Source: RGIG7213 sp045545665
Lineage (GTDB): Bacteria; Bacillota; Clostridia; Oscillospirales; CAG-272
Assembly (NCBI GenBank): GCA_045545665.1
Contig: JAZQBL010000013.1
Location: 1 to 64,000 of the forward strand
Direction: 5' to 3'
DNA length: 64,000 nucleotides
The notes under the pieces are model-generated. The model did not search any database and was not told the origin of the DNA. It saw only the letters and a program-made list of their open reading frames with translations. The position numbers and the translations under genes were made by a program. The first letter of the stretch is position 1. Every line of letters begins with the position of its first letter. Of the stretch, positions 27,347-36,102 are shown one piece after another.

Positions 27347-27894
27347 TTTACAAAACCAATCTTATCTTCCAATTCTCTTTTTTGTTGGTCTTTTTTTTCT
27401 TTATCAATATTTTTACGCAACGTGTAATCGTCTGAATAAACAGGTGCATCTTTCATTATTTTTTTATTCTTATCACAAAACTCTTCAACAGAGAAAAGCT
27501 TTTTCGCAGGATTTCCTGCATAAACAAAACCGCTTTGCAGAGATTTCGTTACCACACTTCCTGCGCCAACTATTACGTCATCACCTATCGTTACTCCCGG
27601 TAAAACAATACTGCCGGCGCCTATAAACACTCTGCTTCCGATATTAACTCTACCTATTTTGGCGTATCCGAGATAATAACACGTAGACGCATCGTGGGCA
27701 AGTATTGTCACATCCGGCGCCATCGTTACATCGTCGCCAATCGTTATAAGCCAACAATGTGACGGATCTAATGATACACGCAATTGAGGATTAAAATTTT
27801 TACCCACCGTAAGCCCCATATCAACAAGATTTTCGACAGTATATTCTCCTCTGAGTCGGTAAACGAATTTTTTAAGATATTTTTTCAAAAACAT
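27343..27894 (-). CDS. Left-handed beta-helix acyltransferase (serine-acetyltransferase-like)
   Basis: A 183-residue hexapeptide-repeat O-acetyltransferase: VNIGSRVFIGAGSIVLPGVTI and DDVIVGAGSVVTKSLQSG repeats with the CysE/LacA/WcaF-like active region. It probably acetylates a sugar in the polysaccharide. It is between a GT2 and a GT32 gene, with a 4-nt overlap downstream and a 12-nt gap upstream. Confidence 0.88.
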   Translation of the reverse strand: MFLKKYLKKFVYRLRGEYTVENLVDMGLTVGKNFNPQLRVSLDPSHCWLITIGDDVTMAPDVTILAHDASTCYYLGYAKIGRVNIGSRVFIGAGSIVLPGVTIGDDVIVGAGSVVTKSLQSGFVYAGNPAKKLFSVEEFCDKNKKIMKDAPVYSDDYTLRKNIDKEKKDQQKRELEDKIGFVK

Positions 27895-27906
27895 ATGCTT
27901 TAAAGA

Positions 27907-28605
27907 TCACCGATCCTTTTTATATAAAAATCTGTGTATAATTCGTGTGAATTTACTTTTTATCACCTGGGCTTTTCCGAGCCAGGTCATAGAATAAAGG
28001 TGTATAGAGTACGTGTTGTCCGTAATGTTCATAACGCCGGTTATATAATTGTACGGACAAAATCTGTCTTTTGGATATACCGCTACTCCGCATACTTGCT
28101 GAACTGTTCCGTTATCATCTGTAAGACCGCCCTCTCTCAAAAGATTCGTGGTATAAACAGGACAGCTTACTGGATCAAGTTTTCCGTCCTTGCCTATAAT
28201 ACTTTCTTTGTCGTAAGCTTTCATATTTTCAAGAATAAATGAGTGGTTTTTAACAGCACCAAATCCGGAACCGGTATTTACGTATTCTGCGACCTCAAAT
28301 CCCATATACGCATCATTGTCGAGAAGATCGTCTAAATTTTTCAAAACCTCAACATCTGTGTCAAGATATATGCCGCCTTCGTTATACACTATCCAAAGTC
28401 TTGCATAGTCAGACACAAATGCCCATTTTTTCAATTCGTACGCTTGCTTCGTATATGGGTGTGCATTAACGTCAAAATTGCTTTCATCCCACTGTATTAT
28501 TTCATAATCGGGACAGTATTTTTTCCAACTGTCGATGCACTTCAAAACTTCTTTCGGCTTTTCTTTTCCGCCGAACCAGCAATAATGGATTTTTTTAGGT
28601 ATCAT
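27907..28605 (-). CDS. GT32-type glycosyltransferase (sugar-binding DXD), copy C
   Basis: A 232-residue paralogue of the copies at 17170 and 17940: MIPKKIHYCWFGGKEKP, AFVSDYARLW and the DXD in NEGGIYLDTDVE. It lies about 10 kb from the other two copies, with a single-base gap to the upstream GT2. Its C-terminus is shorter than the other two. Confidence 0.88.
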   Translation of the reverse strand: MIPKKIHYCWFGGKEKPKEVLKCIDSWKKYCPDYEIIQWDESNFDVNAHPYTKQAYELKKWAFVSDYARLWIVYNEGGIYLDTDVEVLKNLDDLLDNDAYMGFEVAEYVNTGSGFGAVKNHSFILENMKAYDKESIIGKDGKLDPVSCPVYTTNLLREGGLTDDNGTVQQVCGVAVYPKDRFCPYNYITGVMNITDNTYSIHLYSMTWLGKAQVIKSKFTRIIHRFLYKKDR

Positions 28606-28606
28606 T

Positions 28607-29434
28607 TCATTCTGCCTTAAAATTTATTTTTTTCTTATGCAAATAAGAATAAATAGGCTTCGGTAAAAGTCCTACGATGATAGGTCTCATTACAAAAATA
28701 TACTTCCATTTAGGTTGTTTGAGCATCTTGACAGCTAAGCAAGAAACATACACTTCATTAAAACGATATCTGAATTTACGACGCTTGATTGCATTTTGAT
28801 CATCACGCATCTTATAAAGATACTCTTTCAAATTCCTGCCTTTGTAACCAAGAGAATATATTTTCACCCAAAGATGCCAGTCCTCAACTCGTAAGAGCCT
28901 CTTATGTTCTGTATATCCACCAACATTTCGCATAACATCAGATCTGACCATACACGGCGCATGGCAGTGTACCGTGCCGTGTACAAGCATTTCGGGCTTC
29001 GGATATTCTGCCGAAACACTGCCTCTTCCCCATTCACCCGTTTCGTCAAAATATATCATAGGGGAACTCACAAGAACGATTTCCGGATCAGATAGCAAAA
29101 CAGAAAGCTCTCGTTCAAATCTTTCCGGGAGCGAAATATCATCCCCATCCATGCGCGCAATATATTCACCATGTGCTTCTTTAAGGCAATCGTTAAGCGT
29201 CTTATTTAATCCTTCGTTCTTTTTATGTGAAATAAGTCGTATTTTTTCCGGATACTGTTCTGCGTATTTTAATGCTTTTTCATGTGTACGATCCGATGAA
29301 CCGTCATCACACATCACCAACTCCCAATTTTTATAGGTTTGAACCAGTATAGATTGAATCGCTTCATCCAATGTATCTTCACAATTATAAACCCCCATAA
29401 TAACAGAGATCAAAGGTTGTTTTAATTCTCCCAT
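28607..29434 (-). CDS. GT2 family glycosyltransferase
   Basis: A 275-residue GT-A glycosyltransferase: ISVIMGVYNCEDTLDEAI, LVMCDDGSSDRTHE, EGLNKTLNDCLKEAHGEY and ARMDGDDISLPERF. No membrane helix. It follows the GT4 gene by 64 nt and is followed by GT32 copy C. One sugar-adding step of the polymer, specificity unknown. Confidence 0.9.
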   Translation of the reverse strand: MGELKQPLISVIMGVYNCEDTLDEAIQSILVQTYKNWELVMCDDGSSDRTHEKALKYAEQYPEKIRLISHKKNEGLNKTLNDCLKEAHGEYIARMDGDDISLPERFERELSVLLSDPEIVLVSSPMIYFDETGEWGRGSVSAEYPKPEMLVHGTVHCHAPCMVRSDVMRNVGGYTEHKRLLRVEDWHLWVKIYSLGYKGRNLKEYLYKMRDDQNAIKRRKFRYRFNEVYVSCLAVKMLKQPKWKYIFVMRPIIVGLLPKPIYSYLHKKKINFKAE

Positions 29435-29498
29435 ATTCCCAATAGCTTCCGATATAATACTGTATTATAAATCTGTGCCGTTTTTGCAGCATAAGAGC

Positions 29499-30584
29499 TC
29501 ACGGCAACACCCTCTTCAATGTATTTTCAATAACATCTTTTTTATCAAACTCTTTTTTTATATGTTCATATGATATCTTACCCATTCTCTTCTTTTCTTC
29601 GTGGGTAAGACTCATAAATTTCTTTACTTTATCATAAAGATCTTCTTTGTTTTTCGCCTTGCACAAAAAGCCGCTTTGACCGTCAATAACTCCCTCGCGG
29701 CATCCGGGAACATCTGAAGTTATGACGGGTCTGCCCATAGCGCCGCACTCAAGTATGGTATTTGCCATACCTTCGTGATACGATGGTAAAACAAAACAGT
29801 GACTGTCTTTTATAAACGATCGCACATCGGCTTGATTTCCCTTATAATCCAACAGTCCTTTTTCTGAAAGCGATCTTATTTTTTCTTCATACGCCTCTTC
29901 GTAATATCCAAGGACGGTGAGCTTTACGTTCTCGTTTTCCGAATGTAACCTCTCAAAAGTGTAAAACAGCTCGTCTATTCCTTTTTCTTTCATTATACGT
30001 CCGATAAAAATGAAATTCAGATTTTCGGTTTCTTTCGGATACTCTTCAAAAGCAAAATAGTCAACGTCAACTCCCGCGCCTTTTAAAACGCACGCTTTTT
30101 CCTCACTTACAATATTCAAAGAAACGAAAACATCTCTGTTCGGTGAGTTTTCAAAGAAAACGCAAGACGCCTTTTTCATTGCAGTCTTATACAAGCCGAC
30201 AGTTAATTTTTTCAGCAGTCCTTCATTTTGGAATGCTGTCCCGAGACCCGTTATATTGGGATAGTACTGCCGTTTCAATAAACGCGCGGCAATACCCGCG
30301 TATATATTCGGCTTTATTGTATACGTAATTATTTTATCGGGACGTTCTTTTTTTATCGTCTTTACATATTTCAGAAAAAGCAGGAAATCCTTTATCGGAT
30401 TCAGTCCTCTTCTGTCCGGTGAAATATCATATATTTTGCATCCCAAATCAGAAAAATGCTTCATTTCAGGACCATTGGGAGATGCTATCACTACCTCGTG
30501 TCCCGTATCGACGATTGTTTTTATAAGAGCATATCTGAATTTATAGAGGCCGCATGAGTCATTTGCAAACACAAAAATCTTCAT
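29499..30584 (-). CDS. GT4 family glycosyltransferase (first gene of the polysaccharide locus)
   Basis: A 361-residue GT-B enzyme: FVFANDSCGLYKFRYALIKT, GRRGL region, FIGRIMKEKGIDELFYTFERL and PSYHEGMANTILECGAMGRPV. The N-terminal pattern resembles GT4 enzymes that make the first sugar linkage in capsule loci, for example N-acetylgalactosaminyl/glucosaminyl transferases. It is the first gene of the large transcript, after a promoter and a roughly 95-nt leader. Confidence 0.92.
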   Translation of the reverse strand: MKIFVFANDSCGLYKFRYALIKTIVDTGHEVVIASPNGPEMKHFSDLGCKIYDISPDRRGLNPIKDFLLFLKYVKTIKKERPDKIITYTIKPNIYAGIAARLLKRQYYPNITGLGTAFQNEGLLKKLTVGLYKTAMKKASCVFFENSPNRDVFVSLNIVSEEKACVLKGAGVDVDYFAFEEYPKETENLNFIFIGRIMKEKGIDELFYTFERLHSENENVKLTVLGYYEEAYEEKIRSLSEKGLLDYKGNQADVRSFIKDSHCFVLPSYHEGMANTILECGAMGRPVITSDVPGCREGVIDGQSGFLCKAKNKEDLYDKVKKFMSLTHEEKKRMGKISYEHIKKEFDKKDVIENTLKRVLP

Positions 30585-30681
30585 TTTTTCACCGTTATTT
30601 TATATTACTTAAGCATAGAAAGTATTTTGCAAAAACAATAAAAATCATTGCAATTTTTGATGGATATAATAACCCAGAAAT

Positions 30682-30710
30682 ATTATATCATATTTATTTT
30701 TGAAAATCAA
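30682..30710 (-). promoter_or_regulatory. Sigma-A promoter of the polysaccharide locus
   Basis: On the minus strand TTGATT, 17 nt, TATAAT, with TG before the -10 (extended). It drives the glycosyltransferase block starting at 30584, leaving an about 95-nt leader with no recognisable riboswitch or JUMPstart motif. Confidence 0.72.
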
Positions 30711-30791
30711 TACCTATATTTTAATTATGGTGTTCTTTATCTTTTTTCTTTGCGAAAATAATATATAAACAATATTTTTACATATAGTTTT

Positions 30792-30820
30792 TTGCAAAAT
30801 CCTTATATTTGTTGTATAAT
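30792..30820 (+). promoter_or_regulatory. Sigma-A promoter of the S26-like peptidase gene
   Basis: TTGCAA, 17 nt, TATAAT, about 20 nt before the TTG start of the 30841-31284 gene. Confidence 0.78.
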
Positions 30821-30840
30821 TCGATAAAGAGGTGATGTGA

Positions 30841-31284
30841 TTGCAACGCAACAAAAAAATACTTTCTCCGAGCGAGCTTATTCCGAATATAAAATCAATA
30901 GTTGACGAAGGCGGCGTTTTTCCCCTTGTGGTAACAGGTGTAAGTATGCGCCCGTTTCTCACTCCGGAAAAAGACACGGTTTTTATAGAAAAAACATCAC
31001 CTAATGAACTTAAAAAAGGCGACGTTGTCCTCATTTACAGAAGCGGAGTCCCCCTTTTACACAGAATATACAAGCTTCACGAAAAAGGTTTTTTTCTCAT
31101 CGGCGATGCACACGCAAAGCAAGACGGTTTCTTTTTCAACGAAGAACTAATCGGAATAGCCAAATACGCCGTGACGTCCTCTTCAACCAAGAAACGGAAG
31201 CTGAACACGTTCACTCTCCGCCTGCTCGTTAAAATAAACCGGATCCGAATACGTCTTTTCAACAAAATAAAAAATGAGTCATAA
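30841..31284 (+). CDS. Signal-peptidase-like S24/S26 domain protein, second copy
   Basis: The 147-residue protein matches the 8162-8599 gene in design: the catalytic Ser in GVSMRPFLTPEKDTVFI, the KKGDVVLIYR strand, LLHRIYKL with a candidate His, and a basic tail (RLLVKINRIRIRLFNK). It has no N-terminal membrane helix. The start is TTG, chosen because AGAGGTG is 6 nt upstream and a strong promoter precedes it. It is the only plus-strand gene in this part of the locus and converges on the LCP gene. Its stop codon lies inside a perfect palindromic terminator. Confidence 0.82.
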   Translation: MQRNKKILSPSELIPNIKSIVDEGGVFPLVVTGVSMRPFLTPEKDTVFIEKTSPNELKKGDVVLIYRSGVPLLHRIYKLHEKGFFLIGDAHAKQDGFFFNEELIGIAKYAVTSSSTKKRKLNTFTLRLLVKINRIRIRLFNKIKNES

Positions 31285-31304
31285 GATGCATCTTATGACT
31301 CATT
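31273..31304. terminator. Bidirectional terminator overlapping a stop codon
   Basis: A 32-bp perfect palindrome (AATGAGTCATAAGATG and its complement) serves both the plus-strand peptidase gene, whose last codons and TAA stop are inside it, and the minus-strand LCP gene, since a T-rich run follows on both strands. Confidence 0.85.
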
Positions 31305-31308
31305 GTTT

Positions 31309-32502
31309 TTACGGCGTATATGATCCGTAAATATATTCGTTTACTTTTTGTCTGTTTGCGCGCATATCTATTTTGACGACACTCATACTTCCCGTATATC
31401 CCGGCGGCTTTGCGTATCCGTATTCCCACGTACCTTCAAACGGCATTGCCGCAGCGTCAAGCTCAACACCGCCTACTGTAAACACGTCGGTTATTATACC
31501 GATGCACGTCGACAGCGGAATATTCATTTTCAAATATTTTGATATCGTGTTTGCAACATCAATACATTCGGTAAGTCCGAGAGAAAACGCCTTTTTGTAT
31601 ATCGCCTCAACTACGTCTCTTTGGCGTCTTGTTCTTTCGAAATCAGCTCCCGAAAGACTTCTGTTCCGGCAATGTGCCAGCGCCTGTTCACCGTTTAAAT
31701 GATTTACACCCGCGGTGTATTTATATCCCATTCCCTTATAGTAATTAACTTCTTTTTGCGTAAGCGTAACATCAATACCGCCGAGCTGATCGACGACCTT
31801 TTTAACGCCATCGAAATTGAGCACTATATAATGCTGAATATCGAGATCAAGTATCTCGTTTACGGTGTTTATATAAAGCCCTATACCACCGTATGCAAGT
31901 GCATGGCCGAGTTTATTGCTGTAATGTCCTTCAATAGGAACGTAACAGTCTCGCAAAAGTGAGATTATCTTCACCTCACTCGTCTTTTTATTATACGAAA
32001 CGACCATCGCAGAGTCCGCGCGCCCATAATAAGAGTTCGCATCACGTCCAACAACGATAATGTTTACGATGTCGGGAGATTTCTGATCTACTTTATATAT
32101 CGGTATTTTCCCCTCGTAATTCGTCGTAAGATGGTTATACGCAGGCGGTTTATAATTTCCTCCGCCGGACGGCTTATTCGCCGGTGTATCATCACTCGGC
32201 AGATCGCCTGTAACCGCATCCTGGCTACCGACGTCATTTCCACCGTGAACTTCATCTTCTTCCGGCAGAAGGTCGTCGGGAACGCCCGTCCCGGTTATAA
32301 GGCCTTCGGGCGGATTATCGATATCGGCAACATAAGTTCCCGTATTTTCTATTATATCCGGTGCTTCCGGATCCTTGAACTTGTTGTAATAGTTGACAAA
32401 AATGCTCACGCACGTTATTGCAAGTGCCAAAATGACAGCTATAAGCGCTATAAGCACAATAACAACTACACGTATGGCTGTTTTTTTATTCTTTTTTTCC
32501 AT
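31309..32502 (-). CDS. LytR-CpsA-Psr (LCP) family ligase
   Basis: The 397-residue protein has one N-terminal membrane helix (about residues 9-33), a Pro/Glu/Asp-rich linker and the extracytoplasmic LCP domain (ASP-rich start DIVNIIVVGRDAN, AMVVSYNKKTSEVKIISLLRD, GGIGLYINTVNEILDL, GVNHLNGEQALAHCRNR). LCP proteins attach teichoic acids or capsules to peptidoglycan. It is the last gene of the 37.2-kb operon and overlaps the NahK-like gene by 17 nt. Confidence 0.92.
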   Translation of the reverse strand: MEKKNKKTAIRVVVIVLIALIAVILALAITCVSIFVNYYNKFKDPEAPDIIENTGTYVADIDNPPEGLITGTGVPDDLLPEEDEVHGGNDVGSQDAVTGDLPSDDTPANKPSGGGNYKPPAYNHLTTNYEGKIPIYKVDQKSPDIVNIIVVGRDANSYYGRADSAMVVSYNKKTSEVKIISLLRDCYVPIEGHYSNKLGHALAYGGIGLYINTVNEILDLDIQHYIVLNFDGVKKVVDQLGGIDVTLTQKEVNYYKGMGYKYTAGVNHLNGEQALAHCRNRSLSGADFERTRRQRDVVEAIYKKAFSLGLTECIDVANTISKYLKMNIPLSTCIGIITDVFTVGGVELDAAAMPFEGTWEYGYAKPPGYTGSMSVVKIDMRANRQKVNEYIYGSYTP

Positions 32503-33577
32503 ATATCTTTATTATTTTTTTTGTTTCCTCTGTTTTTTCAAGCATATCCTTCGCCAAAGCTATCTGGCATCTCGTACGTACGAGGTTATGCTTTTCGTAA
32601 TCACACTTGAAATATTTACTTCCGTCAAGGTAATCAGAAAGAAATCTCACGGCAAGCTCCACCGTCATTACGATAGGACCGAGGTAAAGGGTCTCGAGCT
32701 CCTCTTTTGTAAGGGTTTCTGCAACTTGGGAAACAAACCCCTTTGCAAACGCCTCGTATTTTTTAAGATCAAGACCGACCTTTGAAATATCCGGTTCATC
32801 TTCCTTTGCTTTATTTGCCGCAAAGCGCACTGCATCACCAAAATCATAAGCTGTAAGACCCGGCATTACCGTGTCAAGGTCAATGACTGCAAGCGGCTCG
32901 TTTGTATTTTCATCAAACAAAACGTTGTTGCACTTCGTATCGTTGTGTGTGACTCGCAAGGGTATTTCACCGTTTTCGAGTTTTTTGACGAGCGCCGTTG
33001 CAATTTCTTCATTTTCAAGCAAGAAAGCAATTTCGTCTTCCACTTCAGCTTTTAAAGAATACTCGTCTTTTGCGATTTTTTCTTTTAAGACTTCATATCT
33101 TGCAGCAGTATTATGAAAATCGGGAATTATTTCATAGAGTGTAGATGCATCAAAGTCAGACAGCTGCATCTGAAATCTTCCGAAAGCTTCTCCTGCCTTT
33201 TCGATAACAGCCGGATCGTCAAAAACATCGTACGTGAGTGAATTGGGGACAAAATGATACGCACGCATAAAGCGGTCGTTATCATCTATAAAATAATTCT
33301 TCCCGTCGGATGTATTCAAAAAATTCAAAACGTATCTTTCACAGTTACCGTCATACTTCCCTGCAACGTGTTTCGTCACAAGACTTATATTTTGCATTAT
33401 ATTACCGGGATTCTTAAATACAAATTTGTTGATATCCTGTACAATGTATTCTTTTTTCTCACCGTTTTCAAGGAAAGTAACCTTATAAGTCTTGTTTATA
33501 TTACCGGTCTTTATGGCAATACACTCGGTCATTTCCCCTTTGATCCCGAATATTTCGCAAATATTCTCTATTTTCAT
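32486..33577 (-). CDS. Sugar kinase of the aminoglycoside-phosphotransferase fold (NahK-like)
   Basis: A 363-residue kinase: KTGNINKTYKVTF at the N-terminus, VTHNDTKCNNVLFDE (catalytic-loop HND) and VIDLDTVMPGLTAYDFGDAVRF (metal-binding DxD). This pattern fits the N-acetylhexosamine 1-kinase group, which would make sugar 1-phosphates for the polymer or in salvage. It overlaps the CpsB gene by 4 nt and the LCP gene by 17 nt. The substrate is inferred, not shown. Confidence 0.84.
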   Translation of the reverse strand: MKIENICEIFGIKGEMTECIAIKTGNINKTYKVTFLENGEKKEYIVQDINKFVFKNPGNIMQNISLVTKHVAGKYDGNCERYVLNFLNTSDGKNYFIDDNDRFMRAYHFVPNSLTYDVFDDPAVIEKAGEAFGRFQMQLSDFDASTLYEIIPDFHNTAARYEVLKEKIAKDEYSLKAEVEDEIAFLLENEEIATALVKKLENGEIPLRVTHNDTKCNNVLFDENTNEPLAVIDLDTVMPGLTAYDFGDAVRFAANKAKEDEPDISKVGLDLKKYEAFAKGFVSQVAETLTKEELETLYLGPIVMTVELAVRFLSDYLDGSKYFKCDYEKHNLVRTRCQIALAKDMLEKTEETKKIIKIYGKKE

Positions 33578-34314
33578 TGCTTCGTTCCTCTATCATTTTT
33601 TCCATCGGCAAAAATGGCACCGCACAGCTCTTTACTTGTACTTATAACATTCCTCATAAATCCTTTCGGCAAAGGAAAAGATGTTATTTTCTTTTTTGCT
33701 TTTGAAAAGTTAGGCGGGCGCACCGAAATCCCGTGCGTATCACTTCCTAAAACAAATGACTGCCAATCCTCATAGTATTTTGAAAAGGCTATCCTTTTTT
33801 TAAGATAGAAAAGGGCATCGTTATTGATTTGAAAAATAAATTCTTCAAAACCGAATATCTGATGAAGATCTTCTTCCCTATATCTTGCCAGAAGTCTGTC
33901 AGCGTGTGCAACCATAGGCACAACGTTCTGCTCGTATGCAATGTGTTCTATTTCGTCCATCATCCAATATTGGAGTTTATCCGGTGGAAATTCTATCATA
34001 ACGATATTCGACTTTCCCATACACAGTCCTGACAGATCCGTATTTGATAATCCGTGTGTCAAATGAACTTCCGCACCTAACGCCAAAAGCGGCGTTTTGT
34101 CCTCGTTGCAGGATCTTTTCAACACCTCATACGATTCTTCTCGCCGCTTAATGAAATTTTCAACAGACTCTTTCGTCTTGTAATAATGCGGTGTGAGTAC
34201 GCAACGCTCGATTCCCTGCTTGCGCAGGATATCAAGCATTTTTATACTCTCATCAACATTTTTAGAACCGTCATCGATTCCGGGGAGAATATGCGTATGA
34301 AAATCTGTAGTCAA
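33574..34314 (-). CDS. Tyrosine-protein phosphatase (CpsB/CapC, PHP fold)
   Basis: The enzyme removes phosphate from the BY-kinase tyrosines in Gram-positive capsule systems. Key metal-binding motifs are DFHTHILPGIDDGS, CVLTPHYY, and VLGSDTHG near the C-terminus. I chose TTG at 34314 because it gives the standard MxxDFHTHILPGID N-terminus (family members begin MIDxHxHILPGID) and AAGGGCGG lies just before; the ATG at 34347 has no ribosome site and would overlap the kinase gene by 26 nt. It is next to its presumed substrate, BY-kinase copy 2. Confidence 0.92.
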   Translation of the reverse strand: MTTDFHTHILPGIDDGSKNVDESIKMLDILRKQGIERCVLTPHYYKTKESVENFIKRREESYEVLKRSCNEDKTPLLALGAEVHLTHGLSNTDLSGLCMGKSNIVMIEFPPDKLQYWMMDEIEHIAYEQNVVPMVAHADRLLARYREEDLHQIFGFEEFIFQINNDALFYLKKRIAFSKYYEDWQSFVLGSDTHGISVRPPNFSKAKKKITSFPLPKGFMRNVISTSKELCGAIFADGKNDRGTKQ

Positions 34315-34321
34315 TCCGCCC

Positions 34322-35035
34322 TTATACTTCGCTGTCAACATATGCATAATACTTTTCGTATTTCTTTCTGCCGAAGAAGGGCGTCTTGCGCTCTTTTATA
34401 TCGTTAATAACTACCCCCAGCACATTACCGTCAACGTTGCGTATATTTTCAGCAGCAAGTTCAAGATCCTTGTACTGAGAAATCCTGTATCTCACAACGA
34501 AAACAACCCCCTGAACAGCGCGAACGATAAGCTGGCAGTCAGAAACAACATTCACGGGCGGTGTGTCAATAATAACATAATCGAACTGCGTTGCAAGCTC
34601 ATCCATTATCTCTTCATAAATATGACCGCTGAGCAACTCGGAAGGGTTCGGAGGTATAGGTCCCGATGTAATAAGCGAGAGATTGGGTTTTACATCATAG
34701 CGTATTGTTTCACTTAACGTTGTCTGCTTACTCAATATTTTGGAAAGCCCGTTATCGTTTGTAACTCTGAAAAGCTTATGGACCGAAGGTTTGCGAAGAT
34801 CCGCATCAATAAGCAACACCGAATTACCCGTCTGAGCTATGGTAACAGCAAGATTTGACGCCGTCGTTGATTTACCGTCCGACGGTGTGGGGGACGATAT
34901 TGCAATAACTTTTCTTTCAGCACCTGCCAAAGCATATATTAAATTCGTTCTGATCGTTTTATACGACTCTTTAACGATTGAGGAATTATCTTTTTTATAA
35001 TATCCGTAGCCGTAGCCTTTTCTCTTTTTAGCCAT
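34322..35035 (-). CDS. BY-kinase (CpsD/EpsB-type tyrosine kinase), copy 2
   Basis: A 237-residue kinase domain: Walker A SSPTPSDGKSTTASNL, VLLIDADLRKPSVHKLF, Walker B YVIIDTPPV. Both the N-terminus (GYGYGYY) and C-terminus (YEKYYAYVDSEV) are tyrosine-rich. It is between Wzz copy 2 and CpsB, the classic CpsB-CpsC-CpsD set. It is clearly diverged from copy 1, so two tyrosine-kinase switches act in the same locus. Confidence 0.95.
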   Translation of the reverse strand: MAKKRKGYGYGYYKKDNSSIVKESYKTIRTNLIYALAGAERKVIAISSPTPSDGKSTTASNLAVTIAQTGNSVLLIDADLRKPSVHKLFRVTNDNGLSKILSKQTTLSETIRYDVKPNLSLITSGPIPPNPSELLSGHIYEEIMDELATQFDYVIIDTPPVNVVSDCQLIVRAVQGVVFVVRYRISQYKDLELAAENIRNVDGNVLGVVINDIKERKTPFFGRKKYEKYYAYVDSEV

Positions 35036-35037
35036 TT

Positions 35038-35772
35038 TTACTCTCCGCTTTCACTCATCTTGACATTCGCTGTAACGGTCTTGCTTTTTGACATTGCACC
35101 CTTGTTAAAAGAAGGAACCTCGCCGAGGACCGGCATACCGAGTCTGTCCTTTACGTCATCCGCACTCTTTATCGAATTATCGAAAATATAGAAAACAAAC
35201 AAAAGCGCACAGTACACAAAGAAACCGAGCATAACGCCGGATGTCGCAAATTTCACATTATCGGGATATGAACGCGACACGGGCTTTGTAGGCTCCGAGA
35301 ACACCTTTACGTTACCCGCCTGAGCAACTTCATCCAAAAGTGCAGGGGCGGCATCCGAAAACTTTTTGCAGATCTCGTGAGACAAATTTCTGTCCGTAGT
35401 GGTGACGGATATTTTCATTATTTCCGTATCGGAAACAGAGGACAGACTGATGGCACCTCTGAGCTGAGAAACAGACATTTTCACAGGCAAAGACTGTCCA
35501 AGCTCATACAAAAAATCATCGCCCTCAAGCAATATTGCACTGTATGTTTCCAAAAGTCTTCTCGATGACGTAAGTATGTTACTTGAAGTTCTTCCGTCTT
35601 CATCGTACTGGGCGTTGATATACATCTTCGCAGTGGACGTATACAGCGGATCAATGAGTACCTTTGAATATATATATCCGCCGACACCGGTTAATATTGA
35701 AACTATCAATATCCAAACTATATGAAGCTTGTAGAGATTCAACAACCCTACTAAATCAATTTTCTTTTCCAT
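35038..35772 (-). CDS. Wzz-domain chain-length determinant/BY-kinase activator, copy 2
   Basis: A 244-residue protein with N-terminal membrane helix (about residues 18-37), a Wzz extracellular domain (SSNILTSSRRLLETYSAIL) and a second helix at about 180-203, followed by a cytoplasmic tail with the PSFNKG motif that activates the kinase. The gene ends 3 nt before the kinase start. It differs in length and sequence from copy 1 at 10635. Confidence 0.92.
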   Translation of the reverse strand: MEKKIDLVGLLNLYKLHIVWILIVSILTGVGGYIYSKVLIDPLYTSTAKMYINAQYDEDGRTSSNILTSSRRLLETYSAILLEGDDFLYELGQSLPVKMSVSQLRGAISLSSVSDTEIMKISVTTTDRNLSHEICKKFSDAAPALLDEVAQAGNVKVFSEPTKPVSRSYPDNVKFATSGVMLGFFVYCALLFVFYIFDNSIKSADDVKDRLGMPVLGEVPSFNKGAMSKSKTVTANVKMSESGE

Positions 35773-35796
35773 TTTTTATCTTACTTGCGAAAGCAA

Positions 35797-36081
35797 TTAT
35801 CCTTTCTGTTTTATTTCGATAAGGTTTGATGCTGCAGCTTTGTCTACAAACGCTTTTGCATCACGCTGTGCTGTTTCTTCGTCAATCTCATATTCGTTAA
35901 CAACAGCTTTTACCAACTCATCGAACTCAATTCCTTCCGAAACTGCTTCCCACAGGAATTTCCCCGTTTTGTTCAACTTGATGATCCCGTTAAATTTCTG
36001 AGCTTCCGCACCTACCGGAACAACAATATACATCTCTCCGATCTCTCTGAGAAGAAAGCCGGGCTTTACTTTTACAAACAT
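35797..36081 (-). CDS. PqqD-like peptide carrier protein
   Basis: A 94-residue protein: FVKVKPGFLLREIGEMYIVVP, then KLNKTGKFLWEAV, with the helices of the PqqD/RRE-like fold (VNEYEIDEETAQRDAKAFV). PqqD proteins bind a leader peptide for a modifying enzyme. No radical-SAM partner is in the window. The ATG at 36081 is preferred because GAGG lies 6 nt upstream; it is between the HprK-like gene and Wzz copy 2. A link to this operon's kinase is likely. Confidence 0.85.
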   Translation of the reverse strand: MFVKVKPGFLLREIGEMYIVVPVGAEAQKFNGIIKLNKTGKFLWEAVSEGIEFDELVKAVVNEYEIDEETAQRDAKAFVDKAAASNLIEIKQKG

Positions 36082-36102
36082 AGTCATCCTCTTTCAAATT
36101 GA

